64,000 bases of DNA from Neocallimastix lanati (nom. inval.). Its lineage: Eukaryota > Neocallimastigomycota > Neocallimastigomycetes > Neocallimastigales > Neocallimastigaceae. Shown in pieces: positions 1 to 16,445 of this stretch. Position numbers and translations under genes: made by a program. The stretch is taken from the NCBI GenBank assembly GCA_016946835.1, contig JACVTC010000002.1, positions 1,580,001-1,644,000 of the forward strand, given 5' to 3'. Below the pieces are notes generated by a model, which was given only the letters and a program-made list of their open reading frames with translations, ran no database searches and was not told the origin of the DNA. Position 1 is the first letter of the stretch. Each line of letters opens with the position of its first letter.

Positions 1-2876
1 TCATTAATTTCCTTTTCCTTAATTTTATCATTTAATTCTTTGATTTCATTTGTTTTATTTGTTTCATCTTTATTATTAATGAGATTATTGATTTTTTCAT
101 TAAGTTCATTAATCTCCTTAATCTTACTATCTAATTCGTTTGTTTTTTCATTAATATTTTTTTGAATTTCTTTTTTCTTTGTATTTATTGAAAGCTTTAA
201 TTCTTCATTTGTATTTTCCAAAGATATTACATTTTCCAATAATTTTTTATTTTCAGATTCCAACGTTTTAGATTTTGATTTTATGTTTTCTAATTCAACT
301 TCGTAACTTTTATTACTTTCATTATATTCTTGTTGCTTTTTTTCCATTTGTTTTATTAATTCTTCATAATTTCTTTTCTTTTGTTCTATATCTTCTTTCA
401 ATTTTTGGATATCAGAATCACGAGAATTAATTTCTTTCTCTTGTTCAAGCTTAATTATTTTAATTTCATTTTTAAGTTCATCATTTACTTTTTGAATACT
501 TTCTTTTTCACTATTATTATTTATTAAGTTATTCTTGAAGGAGAGAAGCTCTTCTTCCTTTGATCTTATATTACTATTTAAATTATTGATCTGTTCTTTG
601 AACTGAGCTATTTGTGTTTTATGTTCATTCTTCAAATCTTCAATAATTGAAGAATCATATTTGGATTCACTATTTTCTTGTTCGGAATTAAGGCATTGTT
701 TGAGATGCAAAATTTCTAAATCGTATTGTTTCTTTGTATCTTTGATTTCTCTTTCTTTTTCCATTTTATCATTGGTAATATTTTCAATAATTGAATTTTT
801 ACTTTCTATTTCATTTTGAAGACTATTAATTTGATTTTCTAACGATTTATTTTGTTTTTTTTGATTCGCTGATTCTGTATATATAGTTTCATTTTCTTTT
901 TCTAATGATTTTACCTTTTCCTCAAAATCTTGTAATTTAATAGTCATTTTTTGTTTTTCATTTTCCAAAGTTTTAATTTTTTCTTCTAAACTAGATGACT
1001 TTACATTCAAACTTTGTTCTTTTTCTTCTAATAGCTTAATTTTTTTCTCATAGTTTGATGATTTTGAAATTATATGCTCATTCTCTTCTTTTAAAGATTT
1101 TAGTTGACTTTCCAATATTTTATTTTTTTCATTAAAATCATTCTTTTCTTTATTAAGTTTATCGATTTCAGTTTTAAAATTTTCTTTTTCATTATTAATA
1201 ATTTCATTTTGTTTAATACTATTTTCATATTTTTTAAGTTTTTCAAATATATTATTTTTTTCCTGGGTTAGTTGTTTCATTTTTTCTAATAATTCATTCT
1301 TTTCGTTTTGATTTATATCTTCTAATGATTTATATTTATTATTGATTTCATTAATTTCCTTGTCCTTGCTACCCTTTAATTCATTGATAATTTCATTAAG
1401 AGAATTTATCCTTTTTTCTAGATCATTTATTGATTGAAGGTTTTTAGCTTTTTCAGTATCCAATTCAGCTTTTATTTTTTTATTTTCTTCTGTTAAATTA
1501 TAATTCTTTTTCTCGGTTTCATTATTAATTTCTTTAAATTTATTATTAATTAATTGAAGGTTTTTAATAGTTTGTGAGTTTTCATCTTTTTTTTTAACTA
1601 GATCATTGTAAGAATTTTGAATAGCATTTTTTTCTATATCTATTTTTTCTAATTTTATATTGATATCATTATATTTATTAGAAAGATTATTGTTTTCGGT
1701 TAAAAGCTTTGAGTTTTCAATATTTAAATTATTTATTTCACTTTTAAGTTCTTTAATTTCATTTGACATATCTTCATTTTTATCATTACTATTAAATTCA
1801 TTGTTAGAAAATGAAATTAGTGATTTTTCTGTTGGATTATTTATCTTTTTATCTGAAAGTTTTTTAATTTCTTCTTTCATATCAGTATTTTCTTTTTGGA
1901 ATGTTGTAATATTTTGTTTATATTGCCTATTTTCTTGTTGTAAAGATGAAATTTCATTTTGTAATTCAATTAATTTTTTTTGTAACAGTGAAATATTTTC
2001 TTGATTATTAGTTGAAGGAGTTAAAGTTCCCTGTGACGTTGTAATATCAGAATAAGCTTCTGTCATATCATCTTGACCTAAACTTATGTCATTTTTTTCC
2101 TTTAATTCTTTAATTTCTCTATGTAAATTTATAATTTTTTCCTTTGCTTTCGCTTTCAATATACCATAATTTTTATCTTTAATAATAATTTGCTTTTTTA
2201 ATATTGAGTTTTCTTCAATTGCCTTTAATTGGTCATTTTTATATTTTTCTGTCATTTCTTGATATGTACTATTTAATTTTTGCAATTCTATACATTTTTC
2301 TTTTAATTCGTCATATTCTAGATTTTGTATTGATTTCGAGAAACTTTGACTCTATTTATTATATATATATATTATTCATTGATATATTTATTAAAAATTT
2401 TTTATTTTAAGTTTTTATATATAAATTTCAAATGTTATAATAAATAAAAATAATGAATTTTTAAAAAATTTACAATTAATACATATAAAAATATTATTTA
2501 TTTATTTTTTAAAATATAATTTTTTTTTAATTTTTTTTTAATTTTTTAATTTAATACTTTTGCATTTTTCGTTATTCCATCAACAAAATTTTCTAAATGT
2601 TGGGATATATTAAGAACATTTGGAGAATATGTCTTTGTGGAAGGTTTTGGTGAATTTGAAGCAGAGGCCTCGTTTGAATTAGCATTTCCAGCATTAGCAT
2701 TATTGTTACTGGATTGGGATTGATTATCAACAAATGTTTTGGTTAATTCATTTTCAACCTCTGCAACCTTGATATAAACAAAATATTTAAAATTTTAAAT
2801 GCATGTTAATTTTTGAATTGATATTTATCAAAATTTTATTTATTTTCCTTACCCTTTTCATAAAAGAATTAAACAT
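1..2876 (-). CDS. Golgin-like long coiled-coil protein (5' part, runs off left edge)
   Basis: Three exons read on the minus strand: 2876-2853 (MFNSFMKR, donor GTAAGG), 2767-2558 (70 codons, Asn/Ser/Ala-rich, donor GTATTA) and 2351 down to base 1. All junctions are phase 0. The frame was followed codon by codon from 2351 to about 1370 and checked again at the left edge; it looks open throughout, giving at least 860 residues. After a short flexible N-terminus the product is almost entirely Glu/Lys/Asn/Leu/Ile heptad-like sequence, i.e. a long coiled coil. The start MFNSFMKR-VAEVENEL resembles the short N-termini of fungal golgins and vesicle tethers, so a Golgi tether is the best guess, but any long coiled-coil protein (spindle-pole, myosin-tail-like) remains possible because the C-terminus (GRIP or other targeting domain) lies outside the window. 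A T-run/A-run tract sits about 120 bp upstream of the start codon. Confidence 0.7.
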
Positions 2877-2996
2877 TTTTGCATAAATAATATTTTTTTT
2901 TTCTGGTAAAAAAAATAAAATTTTAATAAATTGTTTTGAAGTGTGTAAACATATGCTACATTTATTTTTAAGTCCAATAAATGTTATCGATATCTC

Positions 2997-3028
<32 letters not shown>

Positions 3029-3031
3029 AAA
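2997..3031 (-). promoter_or_regulatory. T25/A10 tract upstream of the coiled-coil gene
   Basis: A run of 25 T followed directly by 10 A, about 120 bp upstream of the minus-strand start codon at 2876. Similar T-run/A-run junctions lie upstream of three other genes here. Poly(dA:dT) tracts are known to exclude nucleosomes; a promoter role is inference. Confidence 0.3.
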
Positions 3032-3652
3032 GAAATGATAAGAATTAGTTATATAAATATATTATTTTTTTTTAATAATTATAATAATTTATGTTTGTTT
3101 TTGTTTTGTATTTAATGAATATTTAAATAACCTTTGATAAAAGAAAAAAGATTACAAATAAATTTTATTCTATTTTATTATTAAGATTATTATATTTTAA
3201 TATTATTATTATTATTAATTTAAAAAAAAAATATTTAAAAATTAAAATTTTTCATTATATTTTTATTAATGAAAATGATTATTATTATTGTTTCTTTTTT
3301 ACTACTGTTTATATATGAACTATTATAAGTAAATAACTTCAATTTATTATTCTAAAAATTTTGGTATTTATTTTTTATTCTAAAAATATTTTTATTTATA
3401 ATAAATATTAATTGTAAATAATAAATGATGTTTAATTTATTTAATATATTATTTATTTATTTATTTATCTATATGGTATTATAATTAAAAACTATTTAAA
3501 CATTTATTTATTTCATAATTATTATTAATATAATTAATATAATTGTAACAAATAATATTCATTCTTTAATATAATTTTATAACAATATCTTTAGGTCACA
3601 AATAATATCCGGATTTTATAATAAATATTCAATAGAGTAAATACTCCCTAAC

Positions 3653-3730
3653 CTTATTATATATTCTTAATATAAAATTTATTTTTGATACATTGGTTAA
3701 ATAAAATTTATATTAAGAATATATAATAAG
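3653..3730. repeat. 32-bp near-perfect inverted repeat (hairpin)
   Basis: Left arm 3653-3684 and right arm 3699-3730 are reverse complements over 32 bases apart from a local AAAATTT/AAATTTT difference, with a 14-base loop. Too well matched for chance even in AT-rich DNA. It could be a small foldback element or a transcript-end hairpin; there is no direct evidence for either. Confidence 0.7.
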
Positions 3731-3941
3731 TCTATTCTTATATATTAATATCTTTTTTTTTTTTTTTGAATATTATTGGTTATTTCTATGTTATATATGG
3801 ATAAACCATTTTGATTAATAGTAGTTTATATATTTTTTAATTATTTAATATATTTAGTATATAATAAAAATTACGATATATTTATTATAATATATAGTTC
3901 AAAGAGTATTTATACAATTTATTTTTTATATATAAATAATA

Positions 3942-4073
<132 letters not shown>

Positions 4074-4892
4074 CAATAATAATTATTATAATAATTCAAT
4101 AATTAAAATAAATTTAATTTTTTTTTTACCTTTTACAAAAAATAATAAGAAAAAACTACAAATATATTTTATAGTTTTAGATCTATATTATATATATTAG
4201 TATATTATTTAACTCAATATATTTTTATATATTTGAAAGTTATAATTTTTATAGAAGTGCATTATAGAGAAAAGTAATATATATATTTATCAAAGGTAAT
4301 AATATATCCAAAATAATATGAAAAAGAATTATAATTAAGATAAAAATAAATGATATAGAGAATACTATATAAAATACAATTATAACAAGGGTAATAATTG
4401 TGTAACTCAAGACTATTTCAAAAAAATACAAAGTATCAATGTTTATAAAAAGGATTATGCTGGAATCGTTGATAAACAATTATTAAATTTTTAATTAAAT
4501 TATATATAATTTTAATTAAAAATTTATTTATTTATTTATTTTTTTTTTTTTAAGAATTTTATATATGATAATTGAAAATATACAATCTATTAATCCAACA
4601 ACTATTAAATATATCAATAATGAAAATAAATATTTCATTTCAATAATGGATATAATATTAATTGAATAAAATAAAAAACAATAATTTTTCAAATTAATTG
4701 ATGAAATTTATTTATAATTTTATTTCATTGTAAATTCCAATAGTAAAATATATACAATAATTTATATTGTTTATTTTATAATATAAATATAAATATATTA
4801 AAATAATTTTTATTAACAATTATATTTAATATCAATTTAAAAATTTTTAATAGCAGAGGATAAAATTATACAAATATTGGAAATAAATATAT

Positions 4893-6334
4893 ATGGTATT
4901 TTATAATATTATTATATACAAATAATAAAACAATTTAAAATAAAAGTAAAGAATGAACTATTTTTAATTGATAAAAAATAATTTTTATAATTCTAAAAGG
5001 AGGAAAAATATGCAGGAATCATCTTTTATAAATTTGGAAAAGGTCCAGAATTTTTATTAATAAATGATTCATATGCCAAAAAGAAATTTTGGGCTCCACC
5101 AAAAGGAAAGATTATTGGGCAAGAAGATGAATTACAGTAAAGATATTAAACAATATAATAATAATAAATAAATTTATTTGGAATAGAATATATAATAAAT
5201 TTAAATAAATTTAAAATAGATGTGCTATTCGTGAGGCTAATAAAATAACTGGACTTATTACAAGAGATTTTCAAATTGAGGATGATTTTAGGGCTGAATT
5301 TAAATATTTATCTGAAACAAGGTTATTATAAATTTATTTTTTTTTTTAAAGAGATATTCTAAAATTATTAAATTCAATATCTTTAAATTTTTTATTGTAT
5401 TTTAAAGACCAAAACATGTTGTTTTCTTTTTAGCCCAATTGACTGATCCATTTCATAAAGTTTACCCACCTGCTGAAGGAATACATTTTAATTGGCTTCC
5501 GTTACCACAAGCAGCTGAGAAAGCTGTTTTCAAAAATATGCAAGATGTATTAAGTCAGGCTCAAGACTACATAGAAGAAAGAAAGTCAAAATATAATAAT
5601 GGAAATATTAATAATTACAATAATAATAGTTATCAGCCAAATTATTCACCAAATTATCAAAAAAATTTTGATATGAATAATGAAAGACGTTTTAAAAGAC
5701 CTTCATATGATGAAATGGGAGTTATGAGAATGGGAAGTCAAAATAGAAATTCATTTATGAAATCTCCAAGTCCATTTAATCAAGGAAGACAAGAAAAGAA
5801 TTATAGAACAAACATGATGAATGGTGGAAATTTGAATATTCCATTTAGTTCAAATAATAATGGGTATACTGGACAAAACAATAATGGACCATTTGGACCA
5901 CATAATCCAGGATTTGGAAATATGAGAGATCAGTATGGAATGCAACCTCAACAAGAAAATCATTTATATAAAACTAGACTCTGTGAAAGATTTGAAGCTG
6001 AAGGCACATGTCCATATGGTTCAAAAGTATATATTAAATATTTAAAATTTTTAATAACGAATTTATATTTCATCCTTTTAATATATTTTTTATAAATAAA
6101 TTATAATTATTTTTAGTGTCATTTTGCACATGGTACATCTGAACTTCGTAGAATGCCTCAACAACAATCATATGATGATCAATATAATATGATTCAACGT
6201 CAACAAATGTCACAAAGTTCAAATCCTCTTTATAAAACTCGTTTATGTGAACGTTTTATGAATGAACATTATTGCCCATATGGACCAAAGTAACAAATTT
6301 TATTCATTTTTATAAAATAGTCATAATAAATCGA

Positions 6335-6388
<54 letters not shown>

Positions 6389-8146
6389 AATATAAATCTA
6401 ATTATATAATATATAATAGGTGTACATTCGCACATGGTAAATAGAAAATTTTCAGTTTATAAATATAATTCAAATTATTATATAAAATTAATTTTAATTA
6501 TAAATATTATAATAATGGAAATATATATATATATATTTGTAGGTCCCGAAGAACTTAGAGGTAGACAAGTTGATACAGATGATGATTTAAATAATAGAAT
6601 GCTTGATATGAGTCTTAAGAGTCCAGGTGCAGGTCCAAGTTCACCATCTTTTAATCAATTCCGACCACAACAACCAGGATATTATCCACATTCAGCTTTA
6701 CATAAGGCATCTTATTCTGGCATGCCACCAAATCGCCAACAATTTAGTTCACAGCAACCAAGTAATGTTCCACCATTAGGTATATTAATATATTATATAT
6801 ATTTCTTAAAAATTTAGATTATATTTATAATAGTATAAGTTTTAATTTAAAATTAATATTAATGTTATTATGTTGTATAAATATATAATATATATGTATA
6901 TTTTATTTTTATTTTTATTTTATTTTTTAAAAAAAAAAAAAAATTACATACAGTTAAACCCTCAAGGTATATATATATATGTATTATATATATAATATAA
7001 ATATATATAAAATTAACATAATAAATTAAATAATTAATAAAATATATAATAATATATTTTTTAATTTTTATTAAAGTCCAATTAAATCAGAAAATGAAAT
7101 GATAAAAGAATCGGAAAAGAAAGATGAATATATTGAAACTAATAAGACAGAAACAGTAGTTGAAAAGAAAAAAGAATTAGAAAAACCAGTAATAAAGGAT
7201 TTCCTTAAGAGTGATGTAAATAAATAAATTTGATAATCAATAAAATATATTAATATAATGATATTAATTAAATAAAAAAATTTTTTTTGTATTAAATAAA
7301 AAGATTGAAGAAGATAAATCTTGGATGAAGGTTGTTGAATTAACTAATGATGAAAAAGAAAAATTGGAAAACTTGTTAGTAAAGGTTTATTTATAATATA
7401 TAATTAAATATTAAATAAAATTTTAACAATAGATTATTATTATTATTATTATTATTTAAGAAAAGTTTTAGAAAAACGTCCATCACAGCCGACACCAAAA
7501 CAATATTTAGATGATCCAGTAATCATATCATTAAGTGAATTTTTCAGAGAAGGTGAACATAATTTAAAGGATGAAGTTAAAGAAATTACACGTTTAGAAT
7601 TTAAGCATGATTTAAGTAAACAACAATTATTTAATGTATTAATTCCAAGTTTATTCGATGAATCATATAATGTTGAAAAACTTACCGCCAGAAAAGAATT
7701 ATTTTTAGCTGTATTGTTATATAAAATTATAAAATATTATTATTATTATAATTATTAATTATTATTAAATTATTAAATATTTTTGTATTATTATTTATTT
7801 TTAAAATAAAATAATATAGTTTATAAAGAGTGCTAATGATCAAATTTATTTCTTGAAATCATGGGAAAAGTATTTATCCTGCTCAAGAATGTCCGCTGTT
7901 CTTCCAAGAACTCCAATATTATTTAAAGATTTCTATGATATTGATTTAGTAGAAGAAGATAACATATTAGCATGGTATGATGAAAGTCCAGATTCTTCAA
8001 TTGTCAAACAAAAATGTGAACCATTTATAATCTGGTAAGTTTATATATATTATAAATTAATAATTTAATTTTTTATTAATTTTTGATATAATTATTACAA
8101 TAGGTTAAATACAGCTGAGGAAGATTCTGAGTCAGAATCAGATTAA
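4893..8146 (+). CDS. Nudix (Ap4A-hydrolase-like) / tandem CCCH zinc finger / W2 (eIF5C) fusion protein
   Basis: Exons read from splice sites: 4893-4895 (ATG only, inferred), 5000-5136, 5220-5321, 5408-6026, 6117-6289, 6420-6436, 6543-6779, 6954-6966, 7077-7215, 7304-7378 or 7384, about 7461-7710, 7820-8034, 8104-8146; roughly 673 aa. Residues about 5-150 resemble NUDT2: WAPPKG and a Nudix box with conserved Gly, Glu and RE, but the usual second EE of REUxEExGU is replaced (REANKITG), so hydrolysis is doubtful. Residues about 270-350 hold two C-x8-C-x5-C-x3-H fingers, each preceded by YKTRLC as in tristetraprolin-family RNA-binding proteins. A Met/Gln/Asn/Pro-rich linker and an acidic stretch follow. 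The last ~170 residues are a W2 domain with both aromatic/acidic boxes (ILAWYD and FIIWLNTAEEDSESESD). W2 domains of eIF5 and eIF2B-epsilon bind eIF2-beta. A cytoplasmic mRNA-binding translation or decay regulator is inferred. One junction (7378/7461) does not keep frame with simple GT-AG sites. Confidence 0.85.
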
Positions 8147-8221
8147 ATCATTTAATGTTTCTTTCTTTCTTTTTTTGTTTTTTCAATTCATATATTTATT
8201 ATTTTTTCATTTTTTAAATAA

Positions 8222-8272
<51 letters not shown>

Positions 8273-8583
8273 TTCCTATTTATATATTCATTTAAAAAAT
8301 TTCTCTGATTTATAATTTTTATTTTTAATTTTTTCTTTTTACAGTATCAATTCTTTAAGTAATAATATAAATCAATAAATATATATTATATATATATAAA
8401 ACAAAATTATCATTTTAATTATCTAGAGAAATATATATATATATATATATTTAAAAAAAAAATAATAAAAAAGATAGATGAAAATTTTTAAAAATAAACT
8501 AACATATAGGCATATTTTTTAATAATGTAGCAACTAATAATAAAATAATATTGTAGTATAATATATAATATTATTAAAAAAAA

Positions 8584-8620
<37 letters not shown>

Positions 8621-8843
8621 TCCACTTATAAAGAAAATACATTATCATAACTTTTTTTTTTTTTTTTCAATTTTTATTTTTCTTTTTTTTTTTTGAAGTA
8701 AAAAAATATTATTATTATTAATAGTTAGTATTGTTGGAGTAATAAAATTATTTATATTTTATACCAAATCACCGAAGTATTGTGACTAATTTAATATTCC
8801 CATTCCTTGAGGGAGATGGGCGGTATATACTGGAAATTTAAAA

Positions 8844-8877
<34 letters not shown>

Positions 8878-8901
8878 TTTAAAAAAATAAATATCATAAA
8901 T
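8147..8901. other. AT-rich intergenic region with poly-T and TA/ATA repeats
   Basis: A poly-T tract (about 8226-8271), (AAT)n and (TA)n runs, and no coding signal. The minus-strand ORF near 8791-8994 is not supported. Confidence 0.6.
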
Positions 8902-9185
8902 GAAAAAAAGGCATATGATTCTGTTCCAATAGCCAGTGTTAAAATTGATGATCAATATTCGGAATCTTTTTATATTATAAAAAGAGTTAGGCAAGGTTGT
9001 CCACTATCACCGATTCTTTTTAATCTATTTATTAATGACATTTTTAATGACTTTTCAGAACTTGGAATTCCTTTAGGTGAATCTAGATATTGTGGTGGAC
9101 TCTTTTCAGATGATATTGTTCTATACGCACCGTCAAGAACTAAGTTAAAAAAAATGCTTAAGAAGGTAAAAAAATGCTTTTTTTT
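8902..9185 (+). pseudogene. LINE-type reverse transcriptase fragment
   Basis: One frame reads KAYDSVP (RT motif with catalytic Asp), then VRQGCPLSPILFNLFIND and GLFSDDIVLYA, the typical motifs of non-LTR (LINE) reverse transcriptases. The F/Y-ADD box is FSDD. The ~40-60 residues normally found between KAYDSVP and the following SVKIDDQYSESF block are largely missing, so it carries an internal deletion. It runs into poly-T/poly-A low-complexity DNA and has no endonuclease domain or proper ends. A dead fragment. Confidence 0.85.
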
Positions 9186-9220
9186 TTTTTTTTTTTTTTT
9201 TGTTTTGTTTAATTTTTTTA

Positions 9221-9252
<32 letters not shown>

Positions 9253-9320
9253 CTTTTTTTTACATGTATTTTTTTTTTTTTCAAATATTTAATTAATAAA
9301 GATGAAACAAGTTTGCTGCC

Positions 9321-9351
<31 letters not shown>

Positions 9352-9358
9352 CATAAAT
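9178..9358. repeat. Poly-T / poly-A low-complexity block
   Basis: Several T runs (9180-9201, 9225-9252, 9269-9280) and an A run of about 26 (9325-9350). ORFs over it, giving poly-Phe or poly-Lys, are artefacts. Confidence 0.9.
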
Positions 9359-9367
9359 AAAAATTTA

Positions 9368-9620
9368 TGTTTTATAACCTTTATAAAATTTTAATAATTT
9401 ATAATTTATATTTTAATTTCATTTATTGTATTTTTATTAATTAAAGATGCCATTTATTTATAAGTTTTATATTCTAAGCCAATATCTTATGTATTTAATA
9501 ATATGTATATGCACATTATAAGAAAGTCACAAATTTACTACATATTCTGAGACTTTAACTTAATAATAACATAATTATACAAATTATTAGATTTTAATAT
9601 AATAAAATTTGTTCTTAACA
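9368..9620 (-). repeat. 3' LTR of the truncated Copia element
   Basis: TG..CA-bounded block of about 253 bp next to a polypurine tract; partly matches 11099-11197, which shares the ATTAATTAAAGAT core and the AATTTTAATATAATAAA stretch before AACA. Confidence 0.6.
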
Positions 9621-11197
9621 CTCCTCCTAAAGTTATACTTATTAAATTTTAAATCTAAGTTACAATATTTAAATTTAATAATTATTTAATTATTCTACAT
9701 CTTTTTTCATAAAATTTATGTATTATCGATTTTCTAAATTTATTTAAAGAGTTTGTATTTAAATAATTTGATAAACTATCAGAAAGATTTTCATTTGTTT
9801 TTATATATTGTAGTTTAATTTTCTTTTGTTTAATTAATTCTCTTGTGTGATGGTATCTTACATCGATAAGTCTTGATTTAGGATTGATCGTTTCGTTCTC
9901 AATGATGTAGATAACTGCTTTATTACCTACATTTATTATAATACATTTATAAATTCCTAAAAATAAATTTTCTTACTATTAACAGCATCTTGAACATTCA
10001 TCATTGTTATAGTACTCATTCTCACTAACTTTAAATACGGCAACGCAACATTGTAGTTTAGAATACCACGAAGTAGATCCATTTCCTATCATAAATAGGT
10101 AACCAGGGGTAGATTTCCTGGTTTCCTTATCTTCTCCATAATCTACATCTGTGTATACGTTTAATATAATGTTTTTCGGGAATTTAATACCATAATTTTT
10201 ATTACCCTTTTGATATCTAAATATTTTAAGAACATTTAACCGATCCTCGAAAGTTGAATCTTTTGACTCATGTGAAGCTTTGCTAACGGAGAACAAAATA
10301 CCTAGATATAGTAAACATCCTATAGCTTGCTCACACTTAGTTACATTAAATTTCTTTTATCTCAATTCAAAATTCTCTTCTGGCATCATATTTGAAGCAG
10401 ATTTATATTTATCAATATTAAATTTAGCTAAAATATTTTCTAAATACTTTTGTTGTTGTAATAAATATCCATCAGGCTCTTTAATAAATCTTATACACAT
10501 AATGATATCTACAGGATTAACATCTGTTATATTAAAATTTTGTTTTAATAAAAATTTGTTTTATCTGTTTCTTCTATTCTTCCTGCAATTAATATGTCAT
10601 CGATATAAACAGTAAATATACAAATAATTTTATTATGTTTATCTCTCTTAATATAAATTCATGGTTCACTCTTGAAACTCTTAAAATCTATATGTGTTAA
10701 CTTACTGTTAAGTTTATCATTCCAGAGGTGACCAGATTGCTTTCACCCATATAAAGCCTTTAAAAGTTTCCAATAACCTTTCTCGTAATTTTTAGCACTT
10801 TTACTTTAGTAATTTCCATATAAGCTGTCTCGTTTAACTCAACGTACAAATTGGCTGCTTTCATATCAATTTGGTAGATTTCAAAGTCATATTTTACTGA
10901 TAAAGCAATAATAATTCTTAGAGATCCTTATTTCAATGTTGATGAATAGATTTCATTGTAATCTATTCTATGTTTCTGATTAAAACCACATGCAACCAAC
11001 CTTGCTTTTCTCTTATTTATAGTGTTATTTGAATTATACTTATAAATGAATACCCGTTTAGACATTACTATATTTGCTCCTTTTGGTATGTTTTATTTAA
11101 TTAAAATTTCAATCTTTAATTTTATTTATTTTATTTTTTATTAATTAAAGATCATAAAAATAATTAAATTTTAATATAATAAACTTTATTATTAACA
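9368..11197 (-). mobile_element. Truncated, decayed Ty1/Copia element
   Basis: On the minus strand, frames in pieces read a Copia RT (PKGANIVMS..RVFIYKYN, KARLVACGFNQKHR, DYNEIYS) near 10900-11095 and RNase H (YTDVDYGEDKETRKSTPGYLF, plus SWYSKLQ) near 9979-10296, with several stops and shifts. A polypurine tract (9621-9632, CTCCTCCTAAAG on plus) abuts an LTR-like block 9368-9620 that starts TG and ends CA. A shorter related block 11099-11197 (TGTTTTATTT..TTAACA) abuts the RT-upstream coding sequence directly, so gag, protease, integrase and the primer site have been deleted. Non-functional. Confidence 0.8.
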
Positions 11198-11285
11198 AAA
11201 ACAAAAATTATTAATATAGTTTTAGAAATTTTTCTTAATTAATATATATATATCAATAATATTTAAAGTTCAGAATTAATTAAGT

Positions 11286-11288
<3 letters not shown>

Positions 11289-11323
<35 letters not shown>
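11289..11323. repeat. Poly-T tract just upstream of the Asi-like start
   Basis: About 35 T ending in AAG, 27 bp before ATG 11350. It could be a promoter tract or the polypyrimidine tract of a 5'UTR intron. Confidence 0.6.
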
Positions 11324-11326
<3 letters not shown>

Positions 11327-11349
11327 TACAAGACTTGGAATTTATCGAA

Positions 11350-15158
<3,809 letters not shown>

Positions 15159-15545
15159 AAAAAAAAAAAATACATGTGTTTTGTTAAACAAAAATTCATA
15201 TATTCATTACTGTTTTATTAATTGTTCATTTTAATTTCTTTTTGAGTGTAATGAATTTTCAATAAAATATCTTAATTACAATTATTTTTTCATAAGTATC
15301 TTTCAAATTCAGCTTTAGTACCATCTATTTCATTAATTTAAAATAATTTAGTAAGTAATATAATTAAATTTTAATTAAACAAAATTTTATAATTTTTAAG
15401 CTGTAAATATTAATAAAATTTAAAATAATATCAATATCTTCAATATCTAGAATAAATTAATAAATTAATAAATTTTACTAAAAAAATTTTATAAAAATTA
15501 AATTAATTATATAGTTAAAGTTCAAAACTTTTAAAAAAAAAATTC
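15159..15545. other. AT-rich 3' region of the Asi-like gene
   Basis: No coding signal; holds the 3'UTR with AATAAA-type motifs (15259). Confidence 0.5.
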
Positions 15546-15728
15546 CATTGTAACTTTTCATCAATAAAGCCCTTCATTACCAAGAGAGTAAACGTTAAAC
15601 CAATATGGCAAAGAAGAACCTCTTTTACTAGTCCTCTTAGTACATCTTATACTAATAGTAATAATGGTTCTTTACACGACAAATCTACGGAAATTAAATC
15701 TCCTAATAATATTTCTATTGATTTGAAG
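15546..15728 (+). other. Orphan exon-like coding stretch
   Basis: About 183 bp of clearly higher G/C with one open frame reading SSIKPFITKRVNVKPIWQRR, then Ser/Thr/Asn-rich sequence ending SIDLK directly before a strong donor GTGAGT. No in-frame ATG, no partner exon and no family recognised. It could be a relic exon, or the internal exon of a gene whose other exons I cannot see. Confidence 0.35.
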
Positions 15729-16403
15729 GTGAGTTTAGTGGCCTCCACACTATCTGTTTTACAAAAGCTACTTTCTTTATTTTTGGTAGAAACGATCTCT
15801 ATTCATATCATAATACCATAATAACTTTTAAATTTTCTCTTAACTTTTTTTTTTATGTTCTTTTTTATCTTTAATATATTTACTCTTAAATGTATACAAT
15901 ATATTAATATTTTTTAATAATTAATAAATAATGAAATGGAAGTATATTCTCTTCCAAGTGTAAAAAAAAAGTTTATCAATTTGATTTTTAGATTTTTTTT
16001 TTTTTTTTTTTTTTATTATAAACTAATTTCAAAATCTACTTTTTTTTTTTTTTTTTTTTTTATTTAATATTCAATTTATAATATTTATAGATGAGTTTAG
16101 TGGCCTCCGCACTATCTGTTTTACAAATGCTACTTCTTTATTTTTGGTAGAAATGATCTCTATTCATATCATAATACCATAATAACTTTTAAATTTTCTC
16201 TTAACTTTTTTTTTTTATGTTCTTTTTTATCTTTAATATATTTACTCTTAAATGTATACAATATATTAATATTTTTTAATAATTAATAAATAATGAAATG
16301 GAAATATATTCTCTTCCAAGTGTAAAAAAAAAGTTTATCAATTTGATTTTTAGATTTCTTTTCTTTTTTTTTTTTTTTTTTATTATAAACTAATTTCAAA
16401 ATC

Positions 16404-16445
<42 letters not shown>

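Noticed and set aside
1660..2410. Plus-strand hydrophobic ORFs
   Set aside because: Antisense of the coiled-coil gene; no signal or family.
9154..9360. Poly-Phe and poly-Lys ORFs on both strands
   Set aside because: Homopolymer tracts; no gene evidence.
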